From Chara braunii (Eukaryota > Streptophyta > Charophyceae > Charales > Characeae): a stretch of DNA of 27,656 nt. Where the stretch lies: positions 3,187,508 to 3,215,163 of the forward strand of contig BFEA01000100.1 in the NCBI GenBank assembly GCA_003427395.1. Direction: 5' to 3'. Below the pieces are notes generated by a model that saw only the letters and a list, made by a program, of their open reading frames with translations, ran no database searches and was not told the DNA's origin. Below, in pieces: positions 1-9,176 of the stretch. The position numbers were made by a program, and so were the translations under genes. Every line of letters begins with the position of its first letter. Within the stretch, counting starts at the first letter, position 1.

Positions 1-824
1 ACGCAGCATACTGGCGACATGCGCCCACTCAAAACTCAGAGATATGGCTTTCAGATACGAGTTCACTCTCGATTGGCTATGGCGACTTCAGCGCCCAAAC
101 ACCTCACTGTTCACATACACTGGATCACCCTGGATACCCCACACGCATCATTCTAACAGTCGAACACACACACACACTCACTACTAACTACAGCTATGGC
201 AGCTATCACTGCATCTAACCTATCGCTAAGCTAACTCCCTCTCTCTTTCCCACTGCGGCCTCCGGGCTCATCTGCAGACCTCCTTGCACAAGTCGCTGTG
301 GCAGAGCTTCCGCATGGCTCACGCAGNAATGAATGAATGGCTGGGCGCTGCCTCTTGATTTATACTTCAGAAACTCGTTGGTCTGCCCTTTGCCATCGGC
401 CCTTGGTGCTCACAGTCCCCCTGTGGTACTTGCTGGACCGGACTGGGACTGACTGGACCTTCCGCTGACTGACTGTGGACTCACCGCTATCCTACCGACG
501 TTGTACTGCTGTTGCACTGCGGTTTAGTCCATCACTTGCCTCACCACTTGACCACTTGCCCACTTGCCTACCTTCTAGAAGGTCTACAGCTAAGCTTCCG
601 GAACTCACTAAGACTCCTACGCTATAGACCTACAGATCGAACCCCTGCTGCCTATGGACCTACGACAGGCCTACCAACTGCCTACGAATACACAGGTCAC
701 AGGTTCGATTCCCGGGGTCTACACAGATACTGTACGTGGGTAGGGTGAGGTCTAGGGATCGAACCCTGGGTACTGCATCCGCTACTGCTAAAAGGTGAGA
801 ACCGTTTCAGGCTAAGTCTTTTTT
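1..824. other. gene-free region, left edge
   Basis: I see no credible coding sequence here. The short open frames have no recognisable domain and are interrupted on all sides. The stretch is rich in short CCTAC, GACTG and CACTTGCC repeats and includes a short CA run near 165-178 and one ambiguous base near 327. The 14-mer CCGTTTCAGGCTAA at 802-815 also occurs inside the chromovirus LTR at 23137-23150. This may be old LTR-derived sequence, but the rest of the region does not align by eye. Confidence 0.5.
702..765. other. two tRNA B-box-like motifs in opposite orientation
   Basis: GGTTCGATTCC at 702-712 on the plus strand and the complement of GGTTCGATCCC at 755-765 on the minus strand both match the RNA polymerase III B-box consensus. 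No convincing A box or cloverleaf lies at the right distance on either strand. The T-stems pair poorly, so these are not called tRNA genes. They may be remnants of tRNA-derived SINEs or chance matches. Confidence 0.3.
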
Positions 825-825
825 G

Positions 826-903
826 GGAAAAATTTCAAAATGCCCCTAGATTTTCTGTTTATTGATTTGCCCTCTGACGGCCAATGTTTCCTGATTTGCC
901 CCT
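826..903 (+). repeat. left terminal inverted repeat
   Basis: This arm runs from GGAAAAATTT to TGATTTGCCCCT and pairs with 1630-1710 with a few mismatches and small gaps. The TIR motif AATGCCCCTA recurs inside the element near 1000, 1047 and 1079 as subterminal direct repeats. Confidence 0.8.
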
Positions 904-967
904 CTGACCACGACTCAAGTTTCCAGAAAACCCCTGGCGTCACTTGGGCCTCAAATATGTTCAATAT

Positions 968-985
968 GGCGGTACCGGTACCGCC
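968..985. repeat. perfect 18-bp palindrome
   Basis: GGCGGTACCGGTACCGCC is its own reverse complement. It lies inside the left half of the inverted-repeat element, just before the first internal subterminal repeat, and could be a symmetric protein-binding site or simply part of the fold-back. Confidence 0.6.
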
Positions 986-1186
986 GCCAAATTTCCAGTA
1001 TGCCCCTACCTGTTGGCCGTTGAGGACCTGCAGTAGAATTTGCCATATGCCCCTACTGGTACCATGCATCTTTTCAGTATGCCTCTACGGAGTCCACGGC
1101 CTTTGTTGGATGCGGCCGTTCCCCTGGCCCTGGGATGGGAGTTACCGGGGTATATCAGAAATCCGCCGACCTCCTTCATTTTGCAT

Positions 1187-1209
1187 GAGTGTGTGTGTGT
1201 GTGCACGCG

Positions 1210-1287
<78 letters not shown>
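1187..1287. repeat. compound microsatellite (GT)n(GC)n(GA)n
   Basis: An uninterrupted chain of alternating GT, then GC, then about 30 GA dinucleotides. All six frames stay open across it, which creates spurious Arg/Glu- or Leu/Ser-rich reading frames. It sits in the middle of the inverted-repeat element. Confidence 0.95.
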
Positions 1288-1289
<2 letters not shown>

Positions 1290-1629
1290 GGAAGATGGGG
1301 TGGAACACAGACCTTCGCAAACAAACTCCGAGGATGTGGAAGTTGGCGTGTTGCAACAGAAGGCGAACGGACTCCACGGCGGTGGATTGCAGGTCCAAGG
1401 GCGAAGCGGAGTGCAGCCCTGCTTTTTTGGTGGCAGAGTGGAAAAGTACGGAGTTCAAATTCGAATTCTTGGGGGCCTCCCTGTTCAACGGCATCTCAGA
1501 AAGATGCATGCCCCGCAGGAGGGCAAATCGAACGGGCACCACGGGAAACGGGACCGCAGGTCCGGTACGGGCATTCCGAAAAGTTGGGCCCCTCACTGAC
1601 AGGGACCTGCACGAAAGTTCAGAGGCCCC

Positions 1630-1710
1630 AGGGGCAAATCAGAAAAATCGGCCGTCCGAGGGCAAATCGCAAATAAACGGAAAATTCAGGGGCATTTTGC
1701 AAATTTTTCC
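1630..1710 (-). repeat. right terminal inverted repeat
   Basis: The reverse complement reads the same as the left arm at 826-903. Similarity fades inward of about 80 bp, although a weaker related segment (TTTTCGGAATGCCC on the minus strand, near 1570) continues the subterminal pattern. Confidence 0.8.
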
Positions 1711-1804
1711 TTTTTTTTTTGTTTTTTTTTGTTTTCAAGGCTAATTCCTTAAGCCCAACCAATTCAATTACCTGTAGAATCTGGACCGGACGGCCTTTCA
1801 GGCC

Positions 1805-2121
1805 TTTTTTTATTGTCATTATACGAGGGAACATGCGGGAGCTATACCCACCAGCAGGTGGGCTATACCTGCCAGGGGTCAGCCAGTAGCATCAGGACCG
1901 AGCTTCTTTGATGGGCCAGACACTGTGCCTTCCCTATGGTCCCCTCCCCTATAAGCATCAACAGTCTTTGCTCAATGCCACTCAGCGGGACCAACGGCAT
2001 TTCCCTAGTCCCTAGGTGGCAGGGGACAAGTTTGCCCAGGAAGGTACATGAGGCCAATGGGGACTGAACCCAAGACCTCCTGAATGCCACTTCCGTGCCT
2101 CACCAGTTGAGCTAGGCACCT
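1805..2121 (-). mobile_element. tRNA-derived SINE
   Basis: Read on the minus strand, the unit begins near 2121 with GGTGCC followed by an A box, TAGCTCAACTGG (complement of 2103-2114). About 35 bp later comes a B-box-like GGTTCAGTCCC (complement of 2060-2070). Together these resemble an internal RNA polymerase III promoter of a tRNA. A tRNA-unrelated body of about 240 bp follows and ends with AATAAAAAAA at 1805-1814, a short A-tail as left by target-primed reverse transcription. The A box fits the consensus. The B box departs from it at one position. I could not find a convincing target-site duplication. The element has no coding capacity and would need a LINE partner. Confidence 0.7.
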
Positions 2122-3177
2122 CTGAGTGGTTCATCACTGGGCGCAGCGTGGCCTGGAGCGCTGCGCCCCGCCTGCACAGTCAGACCGAACGGCGCCGAGC
2201 GGTGACATGCGGCGGAATAACGCGAAGTTGAATCAAGAGGCACTGGACGGCAACAAGCGGCGGTGCGGTGCGGTTCCAGGGGGAGTGGATTCGGGGTGGT
2301 GGTGTGAGGTGGTGGTTGAGAAGTTTTGGGTGATGGACGATGATGGGAAGGATGGTGATAAGGGTGATGCATCGTGCGTAGAGGATGAGGCTACTGCGAA
2401 GAGGCTGCTTGCGAAGGGCAAAGTCTGCCAGCATCATCATCAGAGCTACGAATGGCGGGGTGTCACGTTGTGAGGAAACCCGGGGAGGGGCACCTGCTCG
2501 TCGCTGAAGCCAAGGGCCACGGTGCCTGTCACTCGCCGCGCCCGCTTCAGAGGTCCTCAGCGACCAGCAGGTTCTTCCTTGAGATTGTACTGCCTACCAC
2601 ACCCTCGCTCCAAGATGACTCTTGTAGTCTCTCCCACGGGTCAAAATATGGTCCGTCTCATGACAATCACTGCGAGGACATGAAAGTTGGTATCAGATCA
2701 AGTTTACTGAGATTGTGAACAGTTAATTGGTTTGCGAAGAGAGACCGTTGCCAGTTACCAGCCTGAGTTATAGTACTTCAAACAAAGTTCATTTCATTGT
2801 GACTACCACATTTATCCGAAAGCCAGACCCAGATCTGTTTCTCCTAGATCATTAAAAAGGGCGGAATAGGCAACTGCAGGTCAGATAGAAGAGCAGTTCC
2901 CTGTAGATAGCAAGTTCAATCGAGAGCCAAATCAGAGAATTCACTGGGCTGGGGGAAAAGCAAGAGCGATAACATGTAGGAAAGGGAAAAAAAACTTTCA
3001 GTTCGTAGCTTAAGCTGAGAGATGGGTTCCCTGATCCTTCTCACCCTGGCCTTCTTTCCTGACTGTCATTCTCGTCCCTCTTTTTCTCTATTTCTGTCTT
3101 CACTCTCGCTTCACGCGCTCTTCTCACTCACTGGGTATGCGAGCTGCTTATCTTTCTTTCTCTGTGTGAACGGCCTG

Positions 3178-3215
<38 letters not shown>

Positions 3216-3250
3216 GAAATAGCCCCTTGTGATTGGGCAGATTACAGACG
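2122..3250. other. gene-free region with PBS-like site
   Basis: No coding sequence can be supported. At about 2687-2697, TTGGTATCAGA resembles the start of the primer-binding site complementary to initiator methionine tRNA that follows the 5' LTR in many plant LTR elements, and it is followed by TCAAG. I could not identify an LTR ending just upstream, so this is a weak hint of an old LTR element. The rest is unremarkable apart from the pyrimidine-rich stretch near 3060-3215. Confidence 0.35.
3177..3212. repeat. (CT)n microsatellite
   Basis: A run of CT dinucleotides with two single-base interruptions inside a wider pyrimidine-rich tract starting near 3050. It explains the Ser/Leu-rich and Arg/Glu-rich frames here. 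Confidence 0.9.
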
Positions 3251-3252
3251 GA

Positions 3253-3835
3253 CCGGTTCGAAGTCTCGAGTGACGCTCCAATTGAGCAGTTCTCAATCGG
3301 CCGGTTTGGTCGCAAACAGTCAGATTCGATTTCCCAAATGGAGCACGCAATTTGCCCAGTTCTTATTTGGCCAAACTCGTTGCGAAAAGATAGTTTAAAC
3401 GTCACAAGTGATGCGCCCTGTTGGACCTGACTTATGATCAGAAGATATTTAGTTGTAAAAAGGGAGTTTTCAAAGTCTCGAATGATGCGCCGTGTCAAGC
3501 AGATTATACCCGACCAGGTGCATTGCAAAAAGACAGTTCCAAAGTCATGAAAGATGCGCTCCGTCGGGCAGATGTTAATCAGCCAGGTTTGATGTTCTCA
3601 ATAATGCTCCTGATTGGGCAGCTTGCGCGCGATCAGATTCAGAGTTTCCTTTGAGTGAAAAGCCCAACTAGGCGGCTCTCAATCAGCAAGATGGAAGTTT
3701 CTGACAATGCTCCTGATTGGACAGCTTTCTCTTTTTTTAAAATGGAAAGAAAAAAAAATAAAGAAAAAGAAAAATTCAGTTTCTGAGCTTTCTTCAAATG
3801 ATGCGCCCGACTAGGCGGCGAAGTTGAATGCTTGT
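3253..3835 (+). repeat. degenerate ~70-bp direct repeat field
   Basis: A module with consensus close to AAGTCTCGAATGATGCGCC followed by GATTGGGCAG recurs about seven times, centred near 3265, 3411, 3485, 3554, 3604, 3707 and 3801. The better copies are preceded by AAAAAGA-AGTTTC and lie 69-74 bp apart; others are spaced irregularly. The copies have diverged strongly. No coding function is supported. Confidence 0.6.
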
Positions 3836-3837
3836 TT

Positions 3838-4090
3838 GGTCTGCCCAGCGAGGCTGGCTACTTCCGGCAGCGGCAGGTAGACTCTTACTTGATCGGTCTG
3901 GTCAGCGTGACTGGCTGTTTCCGCCAGCTGCGCGTGAATTCTTACTTGGTTGTCTGGCATGCGAGACTGGTTGTTCCCATCCACAGCGGGTGCACTCCTA
4001 CTTGATTGGCCAACCTCCGGAACGGGTTGTTACCGCCCCTGCGGTTGTGTTCTTACTTGATTGATCCAGTCATCGGGCTGGTTATCCGCT
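3838..4090 (+). repeat. ~56-bp minisatellite
   Basis: TCTTACTT or TCCTACTT recurs at 3883, 3940, 3996 and 4051, giving periods of 57, 56 and 55 bp. Each unit also carries GGCTGG(C/T)T, TTCCG-CAGC-GCG and TTGATTGG-like segments. The 57-bp step keeps one frame open for some distance, but the changing period and the lack of conservation argue against a protein. Confidence 0.7.
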
Positions 4091-5352
4091 GTCCTCCTTT
4101 CACATTGCTTGCTCGCTTCGCCACTCTATCATTACCAGGGTCGGTCCTCCGCAATAGCTCCACCCTCGACTCTGTGACACAGTCATGTTAGGGGTGCTAG
4201 TGCCTGCTCCACCCTTCTCTGCGACGACTCTGATTTTCTTTCCGCGTGCCCTCCAACCGGGCTGTACAGGGAGGCAAGCAAGTGGCTGAGGACGCCTGGC
4301 TCGCCCGCCTGCCTTCCGTCCGTCCCCCTCCTTACAAGTCACGGGTGGTCGATATACCTCAGGCACACTACTCGCTCTGCGCCTGTCTCCGTTCTCCCCT
4401 CTCCCGCTGATCAGTCGACCCCCTTTGTACACTCCACGATAGGGCACGCTTCTTGGCTTCTGACCCGAACACCAGCGAGGTGCAGAGCACACCTCGCCCA
4501 GCTCTCCTCACAATCTGTCTTCACTCAGGGTGGTGCACAGTCGGTTCTGATGAAGGTTGAGTACACCTGGCGCGCTGACCGTCGCCCTTCAGCCCGAATG
4601 ATTCTCCCTCCTCCCGTTCTCACTGCAGGTGTCCCCAACGGATACTACCCGAAGCACTTTGCGCGGACTGTGTACGCCGGGCACACTCCGCCTGACCTCC
4701 ACTGGTCCGAATGTACCCCGTCTTCTCCGCACTTCCCTTCCCACGATGTTTCTCTTTTCCCTGATCTCACAGCGCACAGTTCTGATCTGCGCAGTGTCGT
4801 TGGCGGTGAACGCCTGGCGCGCTCGTTTCGTTCCTTCCCTTCTGACCTCTGATCCTTATCATACTCCGCATTGAACCGAGTTGTCCCCCGCCACACAAGC
4901 CAACTTGCTGCTTTTCCCCGTACCCGTTGCCCTTTCCCGTCTCGAACTGCGATGCGGGCTGGGTACACCAAGCGCGTCTGCCCCTTCCCCAGTCCCGCTT
5001 ATGGCTCTATATCCGCCCGCGAGAACTGCAGCCCAGGTACCTTCGAATCTCTCGCCCCTTCCAACGCCCAGGCCCTGAAGCGGGAGCCAGCCCTTGGTGC
5101 TGGCGGTGCCAAGGCTATAGGCTTGGAATAGGCTTTCCCACAAGTGACCGCGGCTCGGTAATGGCCCACAGCAGTTGCTCACAGTTCACAGACTCGGCAG
5201 CACGGGTACGAAATTAGGGGCCGCGGTGTAAGGTACCAAAGGCTAATGCGGCTGGCTGTCGTCGCTTATTTCGCACAGTCAACCTCGTATCACCAGGGTA
5301 TCTGCCGTGACCAGAGCAACCCTATCCAGCCAATTAACATATAAGAAAAATC
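4091..5352. other. gene-free region left of the LINE
   Basis: This C/T-rich, moderately GC-rich stretch has only short overlapping frames on both strands, none with a domain I recognise. Short segments such as CCTGGCGCGCT (near 4567 and 4814) recur. The last part (about 5220-5352) becomes AT-richer and runs into the target site of the LINE. Confidence 0.5.
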
Positions 5353-5368
5353 AGTACGCCCTTGGCCA
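5353..5368 (+). repeat. LINE target-site duplication, left copy
   Basis: AGTACGCCCTTGGCCA is identical to 14354-14369, directly after the poly(A) tail. It fixes the left boundary of the LINE at about 5369. A 16-bp duplication is typical of target-primed reverse transcription. Confidence 0.93.
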
Positions 5369-5582
5369 GAGTCAATCTCAGTGGTCCTGATACCAACTGG
5401 GATACCAATAGAAAAATTACAAAAAACAGAAACTCAGCAATCAGGAAACACAAGGAATAACGACTCAGCGGTAAACTAAATAATCCTTGGTGAGCTTAGG
5501 TCAACGGGTCTTCACAAGTTGAACCCAAGGAAAACGAATCAGTTTGGTGAGCCTCGGTCAACAGGTCTTTAGAGTTGGGCAG

Positions 5583-8500
5583 ATGGACAAAAGTCTGGAA
5601 AGACCGAGAGCAGCGGGCCCTATGCTCTTCTTCCAAGGGGCCATGAGACACACTTGGGGCACATGGGCACCCAACTCCCCGTATGAACGCCCGCGTCCCA
5701 CCCCGTCGACCGCACTTACCGACCCAACCTCTTCCAAGGAGAAGGCAGCCTGGCTGGACCCAGGGATACTAACAAAGACCGCATCAGTGGCATCCTCCTC
5801 ATCACTGCACCAGGGAACGGAAAAGGAAGGGAGTGAAGGGTCCAAGAGGCAAGACAAGGTCGAAGGAACCGAGTGCAGTGGGAGAAGCGAGAAGGACGAT
5901 ACAGAGATGAGGGACACAGAAAAGGAAGATACGGAAATGGGGGAAACCGAAGAGAACGAGATTCTGACCGAGGAAGAAAAGGCAGAAAAAAGGAAAAGGA
6001 AAAAAACAACAACGGTTGCGCAAGGGGAGAAAAAAGAGACAACGGCAAAGGGTGAGGGAAAACCCTCATGGGCACAGCGGGTCAGGGAAACAATGCAGGA
6101 AAAAACACTGAACATAAAACGACCCGTGCCCGGTTCACAGCCAGGGGAAACAGAGGATCTGAGGGTACCATTGAAAAGTCTCTCCTCCACGAAAGCTTAT
6201 TTTCTTACCCTTTTCCTCCTCGCCTCGGAAAGCCAAGTGGTGGATCAGGGAGGAAGGAAGACGATGATGAGAACTTACCCGGCGGAAAAACTTGAGGACA
6301 GGGACAACGCATATATAAAGCATGCGAGCAACTGGGTCTTCCAGGGGGACGTGGCACAGAAATCGGTGAACGACAAAATAAAGTGGATATACAAAAAGCT
6401 AGAAGAATTGAAAGGAAACCCTGATGCTGTCCGTGAAATTTTCCTTATACAGCCCCTGTCGTCGACAATTTTCACGGTCCTGAGTCTATTCACACAGGAC
6501 AAGCAACGAATCGACGGTTGGAGAAGCATCAGATGGGAAAGATCCGAGGTACGTATATTTCCATGGCAACCGAAAAAACTTTCCCCGGAGGAAAAACGAG
6601 AACAGATGATGAAGGATTACTTCTGGGTAGAACTGCGGCACATCCCGGTGGAGGTGAGGCCACTTTCATACACGACCTGGCGCAGCAATACACAATTGTA
6701 GACTTCATCGACCCGTTGCCAGCACATGTTGCAAACAGAGATGACTATGTCATGCTTGCCCTAGATCCGCCGAAGGATCAACCCTTCTCCATCGATGACA
6801 TCATCCCCTTCCGAATAGGGGGGAAACTTCACCAAATCCACATTGTGCACAAGTTCCGGCCCTGGTGCTATAAATGTAGGGCATACGGTCACTTGTGCAC
6901 AGAATCTGTCTGCCCGCACCACCCAAACTACAGACGGCCGACTGCGGGGAAGCTACAGCGCGATCTCCACAAGCCAAATAGATGGCATACTGTGGACGCA
7001 GGGCATGAGGGCTAGGTGTACCTCGACGAGATAGACTCGAAAGGGCAGACAAAGGGATGGACTTGGGAGGGAAGGGGGGATCAATGTTGGGCTACTAAGC
7101 CACCAAATGAATGGGCACCCGGGCACATATCGAAGCCCCAGGATCGACCTGCCCCCCCCCTGAAAGTCAAAAGTCCTACGAATCAGCAACCACAACCACA
7201 GCCAAGTAATACACAGAAAAAAACAGCAACAGTTGGTAAAAGGTCCGGCTGCACCAACCCGGTGGGGACCGACAGCAGATGCAACAGGGGGGGGGGAGGG
7301 GGTGGAAATGGCAGATCTTGAAAAGGAAAGAACCAGAACGGGAAGAAACCACCGATGACAGATCCCAACAGTCCCGGCAGGATCGGCAGATGAAGGACCC
7401 AGAGCAGAACAACTCCACCGAGAGAAGGGCCAAACCCCAGCAGAAAAAGGTCACCTCTGACAAAGACCCCCTCGAGAAAGCCTTCGGATCAGACCCGATG
7501 GAAGTGGAGGTGATCCCGGGTGCCCCCCCGCCGCCAACCCCCCCTGAGGTGGTGATGGAAGACGCGACAGATATCTAGGGGCAACAGGATGACAGTGAAA
7601 GGGGCACACCAGCCAACAGTCAGGGGGATAGCCTAAAGGAGCTAGCTGATCGGCTGATGGACAATCTCCAGATAAAATTTCAGAACAAAGGCGACGAGTT
7701 TTGGGACACAACGTACCTGTCCCTCATTCCCCTTCTTGAAAGCAGTGACAGTCTCCAGCTGGCCCTGTTGAACGGCCTACCGGAAGGGGTTAACTGGCCT
7801 GACATATGCCAGAAATTGCTCACTATCGTTCTAGACCGCTTCCAACCCCATTACACCAGCGACAGCCAAGGGGATGACCGGACCAGCCCCCAGCCAGAAA
7901 GTATAGAGGGTCCGGGGGGAGGAGGAAGCACCCAAAATAATAACCCGGCCACCTCTCTCCCCACAGATGAGAATAAGAACCAGGGGGGTGGGGAAAACCC
8001 CCGGAAATCAGAAAATGAGGGGAATACAGCAAAGGGAACAAGGGGAACTGAGCAGGTGGGCAGGGCGAGCAAAGGCCAAAAAAAAGGGGGGGAGATGTCC
8101 GCGAAACCCAACAATGAAGGGAATGAAGGGAATAAAGTGTGCGGAACAGAGGCGGGTGAAAGGGCCCAGAAAGACACCTCCCCGGAAAAGAAAGCAAGAG
8201 ACAGAAAGGGAGAGAAGGAAGGAAGGGAGAATACAGCCGAACATAACCAAGGGAAAGGGGGGAAGAGCCAGGGAATGGCGGACACAACAAACAATGGATT
8301 GAAGAACAGACAAGAGGAGGCGGGGGAAGAAGATGGTGTGCGGGGAAAGGAGGAGTATAACCAAGGGAAGGGGGGGAAGAGCCAGGGAATGGCAGACACA
8401 GCAAACAACGGATTGAGGAACAGACAAGAGGAGGCTGGGGAAGAAGGTGGTGTACAGGGAAAGGAGGAGGATGGTGCAACAAGGAAGGGTTCAGACAGAG

Positions 8501-9135
8501 AAGAAGAAGGACTGTGCCTGGCACTGGCTGCATGGCAACCGGAAGTGGCTACACCACATAAATCAGGAAAAATGCACACCTCAGCGGCCCCACCACCCCC
8601 AGATCTGGACTTCACCAGCAAACGCCTGAAAGTCCGCCACCTCTTAGACAAGGGCGGGACACCACCCCCACTAGAAAAAGGCCTCATTTTCTTACCAGTC
8701 AGACGCAGGAATGACTCCTGGGAGATTGGCCTCTCAATATTGCCAGAGGCGGCCCACGGGGAAATCACCTTGAAAGGCCAATCGACCTTCCTTCTCTCCC
8801 TCACGGCGTGGGGGGGTGGCCTGACACTTCTAAAATCAGACATCGCTCAGTTGACTAAAGACCGCTTGCCGAAAGGTGTTGTTGCATCCCTGTTCATCTC
8901 GTATGGTGAGCATAGGTTGTCTGCTCAGGATGTCTATTTGAAATATGAACAGACCAAGGTGGATGGACTCCGCAAGCTCACTCACGAGATGCTGAAGGAT
9001 CCTCAGCTACTGAAGATCAAGGCCAGTGACCCCTGGTCAGAAGAGGATATCAGATCTCTCCTATCCAAACTGCTGAAAAATCACACCCTGCAGACAGGTG
9101 GCCCGCTGGACACAGAACGGTGGCTGCCGCTGTAG
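5583..9135 (+). pseudogene. LINE ORF1, gag-like nucleic-acid-binding protein, broken
   Basis: ORF1 proteins bind the LINE RNA in a ribonucleoprotein. The first ATG in frame is at 5583. The reading frame passes from frame 3 to frame 2 near 6660, hits TAG at 7013, shifts to frame 1 around the G-run near 7288-7300, and hits TAG at 7576 before ending at 9135. That implies two frameshifts and two stops. The N-terminal third is charged (Glu/Lys-rich). A zinc knuckle at 6866-6913 (CYKCRAYGHLCTESVC, spacing CX2CX4HX6C) follows a conserved-looking segment, as in plant L1 ORF1 proteins. The part after 7600 contains a Gly/Glu/Asn/Lys-rich region with a 38-residue tandem duplication and a C-terminal ~190 residues that I do not recognise. 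About 1,180 codons is long for ORF1. The original might have been two ORFs. Confidence 0.75.
8242..8469 (+). repeat. 114-bp in-frame tandem duplication in ORF1
   Basis: Copy 1 is 8242-8355 and copy 2 is 8356-8469. Both encode NQGKGGKSQGMADT followed by NNGL-NRQEEAGEE-GV-GKEE. The copies differ at scattered positions, so the duplication is not recent, and both keep the frame. Confidence 0.9.
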
Positions 9136-9176
9136 GAAAACGATGATAACAACTCTGCAGAAACAAGAGGGACTGA

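Larger units (their letters stand above)
819..1737. mobile_element. non-autonomous terminal-inverted-repeat element
   Basis: The two ends are inverted copies of each other. The left arm is 826-903 and the right arm is the complement of 1630-1710. They share GGAAAAATTT, AAAATGCCCCT, ATTTGCCCTC and TGATTTGCCCCT in the same order, roughly 85% identical by eye. No transposase is present, so the element would depend on enzymes supplied from elsewhere. T-tracts flank both arms. Just outside them AGGCTAAGTC (809-818) and AGGCTAATTC (1738-1747) form a possible 10-bp target duplication with one mismatch. Long arms and a 9-10 bp duplication would suit a Mutator-like family, but that is inference. The exact ends are uncertain because of the T-tracts. 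The open frames inside are products of the microsatellite. Confidence 0.75.

Noticed and set aside
690-770. tRNA gene around the B-box-like motifs
   Set aside because: No A box at the right distance and no acceptor or anticodon stems on either strand.
802-815. Shared 14-mer with the chromovirus LTR (23137-23150) as evidence of a solo LTR at the left edge
   Set aside because: Similarity does not extend beyond the 14 bases by eye and the LTR ends are not visible there.
1006-1744. Long open frames on both strands across the GA/GC/GT repeat
   Set aside because: They are open only because dinucleotide repeats lack stops; flanking residues show no domain, and the region is an inverted-repeat element.
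2650-2705. End of a 5' LTR before TTGGTATCAGATC
   Set aside because: No LTR start, partner LTR or coding part of an element could be found nearby; the match is limited to about 10 bases.
3838-4090. CRISPR-like regular spacing
   Set aside because: Units are degenerate throughout, with no conserved repeat alternating with unique spacers, and the context is eukaryotic.
4549-4600. Another CTGATGA, possible hammerhead
   Set aside because: No GAAA follows after a closable helix II, and no helix I or III can be drawn.
4100-5217. Several overlapping frames of 80-130 codons on both strands
   Set aside because: None has a recognisable motif, splice pattern or codon bias favouring one frame; the GC-richer composition alone lengthens chance frames.
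7823-8843. Minus-strand frames of 236 and 330 codons rich in Ser, Pro, Leu and Phe
   Set aside because: They are the antisense shadow of the Gly/Glu/Lys-rich LINE ORF1, and their repetition mirrors the 114-bp duplication.
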